In this document: positions 48,521 through 56,216 of the stretch, piece after piece
Position numbering within the stretch: the first letter of the stretch is position 1
How the letters are laid out: the number at the start of each line of letters is the position of its first letter
NCBI RefSeq assembly: GCF_900240335.1
Contig: NZ_LT964979.1
Coordinates: 1,984,001-2,048,000, forward strand
Source: Flavimobilis massiliensis
GTDB taxonomy: Bacteria; Actinomycetota; Actinomycetes; Actinomycetales; Cellulomonadaceae
Direction of reading: 5' to 3'
Length of the DNA: 64,000 nt
Translations under genes and position numbers: made by a program
Notes under the pieces: model-generated
Databases searched by the model: none
Told to the model about the DNA's origin: nothing
Seen by the model: the letters and a program-made list of their open reading frames with translations, nothing else

Positions 48521-50065
48521 TCAGAACGACGCGAGCCGCGTGAGCAGCTCCGGCGCGCGTGCGTCGAGCCGTCGGGCGCCGAGGCGCACGCCGACAAGCA
48601 GCACGACGACTCCGAGCGCAATCCCGACGACGGCCGCCGCCCACCCAAGCGCCGCGGATCCGCGGACGATCGCGAAGACTGCGAGCACCGCGGCGGGCGC
48701 GAGGACGACTGCGAGCGCGAGTGTGCCGAGCATCTGCGAGAGCATCATGCCCATCGAGCCACCCTGCTTCGCACCGAACGGGTTGTCGCCGGGCTGGTTG
48801 ACGGGGAAGACGACGAGTGCCGAGACGAGCGACGCAAGACCGAGCGACGCGAGGAGCGTCGACGCCCCGACGCCGAGGACGGCAGGCGCCATGTCCCACC
48901 GGTCGGCGCGACCGAGGGTCCACAGGGTCGTGACGAGGGTGAGGAGCGCACCCGGCACGCCGATGGCGACGACGCGTCCCCACCGGTCGTCGGCCCAGCG
49001 CATCGGTGCGGCGACGTGCGTCCAGAAGGCCGTCGAGTCGAGGGCGATGTCGACGGAGATCGCCCAGCCGCACGTCCACGCGACGAGGGGGCCGGCGACG
49101 AGCAGCCATGGGCCGTTGCCCGCGAGGAACGCGACGATGACGACGAGGACGGGAACGGAGATGAGCGACGTCGCGTAGCGGGGGTCACGGACCCAGTACG
49201 TGAGGCAGCGCGCGAGCACCGCGCCGAGGGGCGAGTCGGGGACGCGACCGAGGACGCCGAGGCCTTTGCCGTGCCCCGCGGAGGCGTGGGCCGGTCGGGT
49301 GAGCTGGGTCGTGAGCGACCGCCGCCACCACAGGACGAGGAGTGCGGGGGTCGCGAGCGCGATGACGAGGTGGCCCGCGAGCGCGGCCCACGCGCCCGCG
49401 GCGACGTCGGCGGGCAGCGCGAAGGCCGCGCCGAACGGCGTCCACGACGCCCAGGCCGCGATGCCGGCGACCGTCTCGGGCGTGATCGAGATCGAGTCGA
49501 CGAGGAGGATCGCGGGCGTGACGACGCTCACGAGAAGGACTGCGACGACGACGGCGAGATCCCGCCCTCGACGGCCGTCGACGAGGGGCCGTGCTGCCGT
49601 CGTCGTCGCGCGCCCGCCGAGCACGGCGGTCACGAGGCCGAGCGGGACGCCGACGAGCGCGGCGAGCAGCGCAGCCGGCTCGGTCACCCACGCGAGGACG
49701 AGGCCGAGCGCGGCGACGACGGTGAAGATCCCGCCGGGGCCGAGGAGCGTCGCGACCGAGGTGCCGACCATGAGGTCACGGCGCGAGAGCGGGAACGGCG
49801 CGAGGCGCCGGGGGTCGAAGGTGTCGTCGAGCCCGAACGCGACGAGCGGTCCGACGGTCCAGACGAGGACGAGGATCGCACCGCCGACGACGACCTCGGC
49901 CGAGAGGTCGCTGCGCAGGCCCCCAACGAGACCCGAGACAGCGAGGAGGCCGCCGAGGCTCAGCGCGTAGAGCATCGCGACCACGGCGCCGATCGTCTGC
50001 CACACGCTGCGCCGCAGCGTGCCGAGGTACACCTGCCAGCGCAGGCTCAGGAGCTGTGCAACCAC
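48521..50065 (-). CDS. ABC exporter permease, large multi-helix type
   Basis: 514 residues with about twelve hydrophobic segments and no large soluble domain. The first gene of the pair (ATPase) ends within its 5' end: the GTG at 50065 lies 18 bases before the ATPase stop, so translation is coupled. Conserved-looking features are TFDPRRLAPFPLSRRDLMVGTSVA and NQPGDNPFGAKQGGSMGMMLSQM, found in actinobacterial ABC-2-like permeases. Substrate unknown. Confidence 0.82.
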   Translation of the reverse strand: MVAQLLSLRWQVYLGTLRRSVWQTIGAVVAMLYALSLGGLLAVSGLVGGLRSDLSAEVVVGGAILVLVWTVGPLVAFGLDDTFDPRRLAPFPLSRRDLMVGTSVATLLGPGGIFTVVAALGLVLAWVTEPAALLAALVGVPLGLVTAVLGGRATTTAARPLVDGRRGRDLAVVVAVLLVSVVTPAILLVDSISITPETVAGIAAWASWTPFGAAFALPADVAAGAWAALAGHLVIALATPALLVLWWRRSLTTQLTRPAHASAGHGKGLGVLGRVPDSPLGAVLARCLTYWVRDPRYATSLISVPVLVVIVAFLAGNGPWLLVAGPLVAWTCGWAISVDIALDSTAFWTHVAAPMRWADDRWGRVVAIGVPGALLTLVTTLWTLGRADRWDMAPAVLGVGASTLLASLGLASLVSALVVFPVNQPGDNPFGAKQGGSMGMMLSQMLGTLALAVVLAPAAVLAVFAIVRGSAALGWAAAVVGIALGVVVLLVGVRLGARRLDARAPELLTRLASF

Positions 50066-50802
50066 TCGAGCCCCTCCCCCGAGCGGCGTCCGCCGACGAG
50101 CTCGACGAAGCGGTCCTCGAGGCTCGCGCCGCCGCGCACCTCGTCGACGGTGCCGGCCGCGAGGACGCGGCCAGCGGCGAGCACGGCGACGTGGTCGCAC
50201 ATGCGCTCGACGAGGTCCATGACGTGAGAGGAGACGACGACGGTGCCGCCCGTGCCGACGTAGTCGGCAAGGATCGCGCGGATCGACGCGGCGGAGACGG
50301 GATCGACGGCCTCGAAGGGCTCGTCGAGCACGAGGAGCCGCGGAGCGTGGACGAGCGCGCACGCGAGCGCGATCTTCTTCGTCATGCCCGCGGAGTAGTC
50401 GGCGACGAACGTGTTGGCGTCGGCCTCGAGGTCGAGGGCGCGCAGGAGCGCCTCGGCGCGCTCGCGCGCCGTCGCGCGCGGCAGGCGGTGGAGCATGCCG
50501 GCGTGGACGACGAGCTGCAGCCCGGTGAGGCGGTCGAACAGCCGCACGCCGTCGGGCAGGACCCCGAGCAGGGACTTCGCCCTGACCGGGTCGGCCCAGA
50601 GGTCCGTTCCTCGGACCGTCACCCGTCCTGCGTCGGGTCGCAGCAGGCCCGTCGCTATCGAGAGCGTCGTCGTCTTGCCAGCCCCGTTGGGGCCAACGAG
50701 ACCGAAGAACGAGCCCGCCGGGACAGCGAGGTCGACCCTCTCGACCGCGACCTTCTCACCGAAGGTCTTGCGCAGGCCCTCGAGCCCGAGCGCGACGCCC
50801 AT
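50047..50802 (-). CDS. ABC exporter ATP-binding protein
   Basis: 251 residues. Walker A GPNGAGKTT near residue 37, signature YSAGMTKKIALACAL near 138 (the usual LSGG is replaced by YSAGM, as in DrrA/NodI-like exporters), and Walker B LLVLDEPFEAVD. A strong ribosome site GGGAGGGG precedes the ATG at 50802. The partner permease overlaps its 3' end by 19 bases. Class suggests export of a lipid, drug or peptide. Confidence 0.92.
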   Translation of the reverse strand: MGVALGLEGLRKTFGEKVAVERVDLAVPAGSFFGLVGPNGAGKTTTLSIATGLLRPDAGRVTVRGTDLWADPVRAKSLLGVLPDGVRLFDRLTGLQLVVHAGMLHRLPRATARERAEALLRALDLEADANTFVADYSAGMTKKIALACALVHAPRLLVLDEPFEAVDPVSAASIRAILADYVGTGGTVVVSSHVMDLVERMCDHVAVLAAGRVLAAGTVDEVRGGASLEDRFVELVGGRRSGEGLEWLHSS

Positions 50803-51054
50803 GTGCTGCTCCCCTCCCGGCGACGGCCGCATGCCGTCGTCGCGGACGACGCTACCGGGGACGACCGACATTCGAGATCCGACCAGAGTCGACGGGCGTG
50901 CGACGCAGGTCGACCACGCAACCGCGGTCGTGGAAGATCACGGTCGTCCGAACTACTCTGGTACCGCACCGATGGCCGCCCCTCATGGACGTGTCCCGTT
51001 GAGACGCTCGTCGAGCACAGCCCGCCCACCCACGCCGCCGACGACCGGAGCCCC

Positions 51055-51363
51055 ATGCCTGACCTCGACGCCGTCGCCTGGATCCTTCACGCCGCATGCG
51101 CTGCCATGGCCGTCTTCTTCGGCCACTGGGCCGTGCGCGCTCGCCATGGGCACGGTCGCGGCGACGACGCCGATCCGCGGCGCAGCAAGTTCCTCTCGGC
51201 CGTCATGCTCGTCTGCGTCGTCGCGAGCGGCACGAGCCTCCTGGGCCTCGGCGACGGATCGACGCTGCCATTGCTCGCGAGCATGACCACCGCCGCCCTC
51301 GTCGGAGTCGTCTCGGGCGCCCTCGCGCGCCGCGACGACGCGACGTCGCGGCCCGCGGCGTGA
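51055..51363 (+). CDS. Small membrane protein, function unknown
   Basis: 102 residues with three hydrophobic segments (AWILHAACAAMAVFFGHWAV, FLSAVMLVCVVASGTSLL, LASMTTAALVGVVSGALA). No known motif. The next gene begins 20 bases after its stop and is probably co-transcribed. Divergent from the ABC exporter operon. Confidence 0.65.
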   Translation: MPDLDAVAWILHAACAAMAVFFGHWAVRARHGHGRGDDADPRRSKFLSAVMLVCVVASGTSLLGLGDGSTLPLLASMTTAALVGVVSGALARRDDATSRPAA

Positions 51364-51383
51364 GCGACCAAGGAGCCATCCCC

Positions 51384-51644
51384 ATGAATGTGCGTGCCTA
51401 CCTCGGCCTGGAGCGCGGACAGTACGCTCGCCAGAGCCGCACTCGCCGCATCGCCGGTGGCCTGCTCCTCGGCGCCGTCCTCGCGACCGTCGCGGCCGTG
51501 CTCGCAGGCGACCGCGCCTGGTACGTGCAGATCGGGATCATCGTCGCGGCCGGCGCCGTGCTCGGAGTGCTCATCGGGACGGCGACCCTGCTCGTCGAAC
51601 GCCGTCAGGACGCTGCGACGCAGGATCCTGGGACCGACGCCTGA
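51384..51644 (+). CDS. Small two-helix membrane protein, function unknown
   Basis: 86 residues: a charged N-terminus (RGQYARQSRTRRIA), helices near 25-43 and 49-69, and an acidic hydrophilic tail. AAGGAGC lies 7 nt before the ATG. Likely in an operon with the preceding membrane protein. Confidence 0.65.
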   Translation: MNVRAYLGLERGQYARQSRTRRIAGGLLLGAVLATVAAVLAGDRAWYVQIGIIVAAGAVLGVLIGTATLLVERRQDAATQDPGTDA

Positions 51645-51720
51645 CAGGCATGGCGGCGCTCGTCGCCAGCGCGCCACCACTGTGTCCGGCGTCATTGCGC
51701 GCTCTGGGATACTTGAGCAC

Positions 51721-53208
51721 GTGTCCGACACCCCCCAGCTGAACCCTGACGAGCTCGCGCGCGCCCTCGAGATCCTCGAGGCCGCGAATGCGCTGCCTCC
51801 CGAGCACCCTGACAAGGTCGCGCTGCAGCGCGCCACGGCCAAGCTCTACAAGACCGTGAAGAAGCAGCGACGTGACGAGGCCAAGGCGGCGATCCAGGAC
51901 GCCGACCGCGCCGTCATCGAGGCGACCGCGACGGGCGCCCCGACGCGCATCGACGACGAGACCGAGGGCGTCGACATCCGTCCCGGCACGGCGACAGGCC
52001 CGTTCGCGGGGCGGCTCTCGAAGCCGCAGGGCTGCTACGTGTGCAAGGAGCCCTACCAAGACATCGACGTCTTCTACCACCAGCTGTGCCCGCGCTGCGC
52101 CGCGGAGAACCGCGCCAAGCGGGACGCGCGCACCAACCTCACCGGGCGTCGGGCCCTGCTCACGGGCGGCCGCGCGAAGATCGGCATGTACATCGCGCTG
52201 CGCCTCCTGCGCGACGGTGCGCAGCTGACGATCACGACGCGCTTCCCCAACGACGCCGTCCGCCGTTACGCGCAGATGGAGGACGCGGCGGACTGGATCC
52301 ACAACCTCAAGGTCGTCGGCATCGACCTGCGCGACCCGGCGCAGGTCATCGCGCTCGCCGACGACGTCGCGGCCGAGGGCCCGCTCGACATCCTCATCAA
52401 CAACGCGGCCCAGACTGTCCGGCGGTCGCCCGGCGCGTATGCGCCGCTCGCCGCGGCCGAGTCCGCGCCGCTGCCCGAGCTGCCGTACCTGCCGCCCGTG
52501 ACGACGTACGGCCGGTCGGTCGACGCGCACCCCGCGGCCCTCGAGGCCTCCGTGCGGGCGGGCGGCCGCGACCACGGCATGCCTGTGTCGACGCACGTCG
52601 AGGAGTCCGTCACCGCGCCCGGCCTCCTCACGAAGCTCGCGCTCACCGCAGGCTCCGCGTCCCTCGACCGCGTCGCGACCGGCACGGCGATCGACGCGGG
52701 CGGCCTCGTGCCGGACCTCGTCTCGCAGAACTCGTGGGTCGACAAGGTGGATCAGGTCGACCCCCTCGAGATGCTCGAGGTCCAGCTGTGCAACGAGACC
52801 GCGCCGTTCATCCTCGTCTCACGCCTGCGCGCGTCGCTCGCCGCGTCGCCGGCCCGCCGCACGTACGTCGTCAACGTCTCCGCGATGGAGGGACAGTTCA
52901 ACCGCGGCTACAAGGGCCCCGGCCACCCGCACACGAACATGGCGAAGGCCTCCGTCAACATGCTCACGCGCACGAGCTCGCGCGAGATGTTCGAGACCGA
53001 CCAGATCCTCATGACGAGCGTCGACACGGGCTGGATCACGGACGAGCGCCCGCACACGACGAAGGCGCGCCTCCACGAAGAGGGTTTCCACGCGCCGCTC
53101 GACCTCGTCGACGGCGCCGCCCGCGTCTACGACCCGATCGTCCGCGGCGAGGCCGGCGAGGACGTCTTCGGTGTCTTCCTCAAGGACTACAAGCCCTACC
53201 CCTGGTGA
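51721..53208 (+). CDS. Zinc-ribbon plus SDR-like (Rossmann) protein
   Basis: 495 residues from a GTG. A helical N-terminal region (~1-95) leads to a CxxC...CxxC zinc ribbon (C105, C108, C123, C126), then a short-chain dehydrogenase-like fold: ALLTGGRAKIGMYIAL (NAD-binding TGxxxxIG), VVGIDLRD, ILINNAAQT, a long insertion of ~100 residues, then VVNVSAMEGQ and MAKASVNMLTR. Lys409 is present, but the position of the catalytic Tyr (four residues before it) is Thr405. The enzyme is therefore either non-canonical or binds a nucleotide without normal SDR catalysis. Actinobacterial relatives are annotated only as SDR oxidoreductases. Confidence 0.82.
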   Translation: MSDTPQLNPDELARALEILEAANALPPEHPDKVALQRATAKLYKTVKKQRRDEAKAAIQDADRAVIEATATGAPTRIDDETEGVDIRPGTATGPFAGRLSKPQGCYVCKEPYQDIDVFYHQLCPRCAAENRAKRDARTNLTGRRALLTGGRAKIGMYIALRLLRDGAQLTITTRFPNDAVRRYAQMEDAADWIHNLKVVGIDLRDPAQVIALADDVAAEGPLDILINNAAQTVRRSPGAYAPLAAAESAPLPELPYLPPVTTYGRSVDAHPAALEASVRAGGRDHGMPVSTHVEESVTAPGLLTKLALTAGSASLDRVATGTAIDAGGLVPDLVSQNSWVDKVDQVDPLEMLEVQLCNETAPFILVSRLRASLAASPARRTYVVNVSAMEGQFNRGYKGPGHPHTNMAKASVNMLTRTSSREMFETDQILMTSVDTGWITDERPHTTKARLHEEGFHAPLDLVDGAARVYDPIVRGEAGEDVFGVFLKDYKPYPW

Positions 53209-53285
53209 CGCATCTCGCCCGTCCTGCACCGTCCCTCGGTGCGAGAATGGGAATGCACGCGTCGAACCCGAACGTTGGAGATCAC

Positions 53286-53729
53286 ATGCCTACCATCACC
53301 ACCCTCGACGTCACCGGCATGACCTGCGGCCACTGCGTGTCCGCCGTCACCAAGGAGCTCGAGGCCGTCAGCGGCGTCAAGAACGTCTCGGTCGACCTCA
53401 ACGTCGGCGAGGCCTCCGAGGTCACCGTCGTCTCCGACGACGTCCTCGAGGAGGACGCGCTGCGCGCCGCGATCGACGAGGCCGGCTACGAGATCACTGG
53501 CATCTCCACGCACGGCTCCGCCGAGGAGTTCTCGCAGCTCGCCGACACGCGCTCGGAGGTGTACGCGGGCACGAGCCACATCGGTTCTGGCTCCGCGACG
53601 GCCGTCGGCCCTGTCGGCATCTCGATCACGCCGCGGGAGGACGTCGACGCGGCGACCCTCGCGGCGGCCGACGCACCCGCTGCGTCATCGGGCGGTTGCG
53701 GCTGCGGTGGCTGCGGCTGCGGGAACTGA
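53286..53729 (+). CDS. Heavy-metal-associated (HMA) domain protein with Cys-rich tail
   Basis: 147 residues. Residues 3-70 are a CopZ/Atx1-like HMA domain with the metal motif GMTCGHC (C14, C17). A ~60-residue linker with no known fold follows, and the protein ends GGCGCGGCGCGN, four Cys spaced for a second metal site. The second cluster is unusual for CopZ, which is normally ~70 residues. It may pass or buffer copper. No copper ATPase or CsoR gene is adjacent. TTGGAG lies ~6 nt before the ATG. Confidence 0.85.
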   Translation: MPTITTLDVTGMTCGHCVSAVTKELEAVSGVKNVSVDLNVGEASEVTVVSDDVLEEDALRAAIDEAGYEITGISTHGSAEEFSQLADTRSEVYAGTSHIGSGSATAVGPVGISITPREDVDAATLAAADAPAASSGGCGCGGCGCGN

Positions 53730-53744
53730 CCGCTCCCTGCTCAT

Positions 53745-53789
53745 GACGCCGCGGCTGCCGTCACCCCGGGTGGCGGCAGCCGCGGCGTC
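53745..53789. terminator. Strong hairpin downstream of the HMA gene
   Basis: GACGCCGCGGCTGCCG (53745-53760) and CGGCAGCCGCGGCGTC (53774-53789) are perfect 16-bp arms, with an inner CACC/GGTG pairing. No U-tract follows. It lies 16 bases after the HMA stop and 21 bases before rlmC. Confidence 0.75.
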
Positions 53790-53810
53790 GTCACCGGACC
53801 TGAGGTTGTC

Positions 53811-55016
53811 GTGACCATCTCCCTCGCACCGGACGTGCTGCGCTGCGACTACTTCGACGCGGGCGTGTGCAGGTCGTGCACGCACCTCGGCGAGCCGTCC
53901 GCGGACCAGCTCGCGGCGAAGGTTGCGCACGTCCGTCGCCTGTTCGCGGACGTGCCGTCCGCGGCGGACGCCGTGTGGCTCGACCCGGTCGCGTCGCCGC
54001 CCGCGGGCTTCCGCAACAAGGCGAAGATGGTCGTCGGCGGGACGGTCGACGCACCGACGCTCGGGATCCTCGACGCCTCCGGGCGGGGCGTCGACCTGCA
54101 GCGGTGCGGGCTGCACGAGGCGCCGCTCGCGGCGGCGCTACCCGTGCTCGCCGCGTTCGTCACGCGGGCTCGGCTCGAGCCGTACGACGTTCCTGCGCGA
54201 CGTGGCGAGCTCAAGCACGTCCTCGTCACCCTGTCGGCGGACGACGAGATCATGGTGCGGTTCGTCGTCCGTTCGACGGAGCCCGAGGCGCGCGTCCGCA
54301 AGCATCTGCCGTGGCTGCTCGACGCCCTGCCGGGCCTGCGCGTCGTGTCGCTCAACGTGCAGCCCGAGCACAAGGCGGTGCTCGAGGGGCCGCGCGAGAT
54401 CGTCCTCACGGAGGAGTCGTCGCTGCTCATGCGCGTCGGCGGGCTCGGGCTGCACCTGCGGCCGCAGTCGTTCTTCCAGACGAACACGCAGGTCGCGGCG
54501 GCGCTGTACGCGCGTGGCGCCGCGTGGGTCGCGGACGTTCGGCCGCGGTCGGTGTGGGACCTGTACTGCGGCGTCGGGGGTTTCGCGCTCGCTGCGGCGC
54601 GGGCGCTGGGCCCGCAGCCCGACGGCTCCGTGCCCGACGTCGTCGGCGTCGAGGTGAGCGAGGAGGCGATCGTGTCGGCGACGCTCACGGCGACGTCCCA
54701 GGGCATTCCAGCGCGGTTCGTCGCGGGCGATGCGACGGCGTTCGCGCTGTCCGCGGCCCCGGACGAGGTCCCGGACCTGGTGATCGTCAACCCTCCCCGA
54801 CGTGGGATCGGCAATGAGCTGGCGGGCTGGCTGGAGAGCTCCGGGGTGCCGAACGTCGTCTACTCGAGCTGCAACGCGAGAACCCTCGCGAGCGACCTGC
54901 GCGCGATGCCCTCCCTCACGGTGCGCGAGGTGGTCCTCCTCGACATGTTCCCCCAGACCCCCCACTACGAGGTCGCCACCCTTCTCTCGCGAGATAGCGC
55001 TCCTCGATCGAGATAG
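53811..55016 (+). CDS. rlmC: 23S rRNA (uracil-C5)-methyltransferase RlmC-like
   Basis: 401 residues from a GTG. The N-terminal iron-sulfur cysteines are visible (RCDYFDAGVCRSCTHLG), plus GFRNKAKMVVGG, QPEHKAVLEGP, LRPQSFFQTN, VWDLYCGVGGFALAAA (SAM binding), DLVIVNPPRRGIG and the nucleophile motif VVYSSCNARTLASDL. Family length is about 375, and the extra residues after the natural end HYEVATLL (SRDSAPRSR) plus the stop are encoded by a family C repeat. RlmC methylates U747; assignment versus RlmD/TrmA rests on the cluster motif. Confidence 0.9.
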   Translation: MTISLAPDVLRCDYFDAGVCRSCTHLGEPSADQLAAKVAHVRRLFADVPSAADAVWLDPVASPPAGFRNKAKMVVGGTVDAPTLGILDASGRGVDLQRCGLHEAPLAAALPVLAAFVTRARLEPYDVPARRGELKHVLVTLSADDEIMVRFVVRSTEPEARVRKHLPWLLDALPGLRVVSLNVQPEHKAVLEGPREIVLTEESSLLMRVGGLGLHLRPQSFFQTNTQVAAALYARGAAWVADVRPRSVWDLYCGVGGFALAAARALGPQPDGSVPDVVGVEVSEEAIVSATLTATSQGIPARFVAGDATAFALSAAPDEVPDLVIVNPPRRGIGNELAGWLESSGVPNVVYSSCNARTLASDLRAMPSLTVREVVLLDMFPQTPHYEVATLLSRDSAPRSR

Positions 55017-55059
55017 CGTGCGTCACGCGCTATCTCGTCCGGCGAGCGCTATCTCGCGG
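54987..55059. repeat. Family C double-dyad repeat, copy 2
   Basis: GCGAGATAGCGC, CGAGATAGCG, CGCGCTATCTCG and GCGCTATCTCGCG in nested inverted order. It contains the stop codons of both the rlmC gene (plus strand) and the convergent AbiEi/DUF559 gene (minus strand). Confidence 0.85.
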
Positions 55060-56031
55060 GGTGCGAAGCGGCTTGAGGTAGGGGCGGGGGTAGACCGGGA
55101 GCCCTTCGGGGAGCTTGCTGCGGATCCGCGCCACCAGCTGCTCAGGTGACCGGAGATCGGGACGGGTGACGTGCACGAGCCTCTGCCCGGTCTCCGCAAT
55201 GGCATCGTCGCGCCGCTTCTGGCGGAAGAAGACCTCGTTCGCAGCAGCGCCGTACTTGCCCTCTCCGTCGTACTCCGCGAGAACCCCGAGCTCGGGCCAT
55301 CCGAGATCCGTCCAGAAGTCTCCGATCGTTGTCCTCACCCCCACCTGCGTCTGGGGAGCGGGCAGGCCTGCCGCGAGCACGTGGCAGCGCGTCACGGACT
55401 CCCCGGGTGACTCGGCACCCGCGTCGGCAACTCTGACAAGCTCCCTCGCCCGGCGCACGCCTCGTTGGCCGACGCACGCCATGGCGGCGGCACGGAGCTC
55501 CTCGTCACCGATCCCCGCGCGCAGCGCGGCATCCGCGACGACGAGGCCGTCGAGCGGATCGAGCGTGCGGAGACAGTCGACGACGGTGCGCAGGAGACTC
55601 GTCACTGGCAGGCCCAGAACCGTCGTCCGTTCGTCGTCGCCCACGTCGACGATGTGCCGGACCACGTCGTCGGGCCGTCGGACATGCGCGCCGACCTGCT
55701 GCGTCACGTGCGTCTGGCATGGAACGTGCCACACGGGGAGACCGTGGAGCAGTGCGGCGGACGCATGCGAGACGACTTTGCCCTCGGGCATCCTCTCCGC
55801 GACGGCTCTGAGGCGCGCGAGAGCGACGGCAGTCGCCCCCGCAGCGGACGTGTCCGACGCGATCTCGGCATCGACATAGACCCCTGGAGCCAGGCGAGCC
55901 CAGCCGCCGTCGCGCACCGAGGCGCGGACAGAACTCTCGGCATGGTCCGCGGCGTAGTGGACCGCCGGGAGGGAGGGTGGTGCGAGCGGTGAGCGGGTTG
56001 ACCGAGACTCGGTCCGGGGCGTCGTCAGCAT
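55030..56031 (-). CDS. AbiEi-like antitoxin domain fused to DUF559-type nuclease-like domain
   Basis: 333 residues. The N-terminal part (AADHAESSVRASVRDGGWARLAPGVYV; VVSHASAALLHGLPVW) matches the AbiEi winged-HTH antitoxin and its C-terminal helical segment. The C-terminal region (TTIGDFWTDLGWPELGVLAEYDGEGKYG, then QKRRDDAIAETGQRLVHVTRPDL) looks like a DUF559/Vsr-like PD-(D/E)XK core with Asp and Glu. No AbiEii nucleotidyl-transferase gene is adjacent, so it is a stand-alone protein of a widespread actinobacterial type. Its last residues and stop lie in a family C repeat. Confidence 0.75.
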   Translation of the reverse strand: MLTTPRTESRSTRSPLAPPSLPAVHYAADHAESSVRASVRDGGWARLAPGVYVDAEIASDTSAAGATAVALARLRAVAERMPEGKVVSHASAALLHGLPVWHVPCQTHVTQQVGAHVRRPDDVVRHIVDVGDDERTTVLGLPVTSLLRTVVDCLRTLDPLDGLVVADAALRAGIGDEELRAAAMACVGQRGVRRARELVRVADAGAESPGESVTRCHVLAAGLPAPQTQVGVRTTIGDFWTDLGWPELGVLAEYDGEGKYGAAANEVFFRQKRRDDAIAETGQRLVHVTRPDLRSPEQLVARIRSKLPEGLPVYPRPYLKPLRTPRDSARRTR

Positions 56032-56142
56032 GCCCCCGACCGTGCCCGAGATTCACGCCTCCCGCACCGCTCCCCGCGAACCCTGTGCCTCCGCACGCCG
56101 GTCCTGCGGCTGTGGTCAGCCACACGACCCCACCCCCAACTC

Positions 56143-56214
56143 CCGCGAGATAGCGCGTCTCGGTCGAGATAGCGTGCGTTGAGCGCAATCTCGGAGGAGA
56201 CGCGCTATCTCGCG
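56143..56214. repeat. Family C double-dyad repeat, copy 3
   Basis: CCGCGAGATAGCGCG, CGAGATAGCG, GCGCAATCTCGG (one change) and CGCGCTATCTCGCG. It lies upstream of the AbiEi/DUF559 gene and reaches to three bases before the stop codon of the CNNM-CorC gene. Confidence 0.82.
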
Positions 56215-56216
56215 AT

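Noticed and set aside
55030..56031. Complete AbiE toxin-antitoxin system
   Set aside because: No AbiEii nucleotidyl-transferase gene is next to it.
7905..56214. CRISPR array
   Set aside because: Repeats are dispersed palindromes of several families at gene ends, not regularly spaced units with unique spacers; no cas genes.
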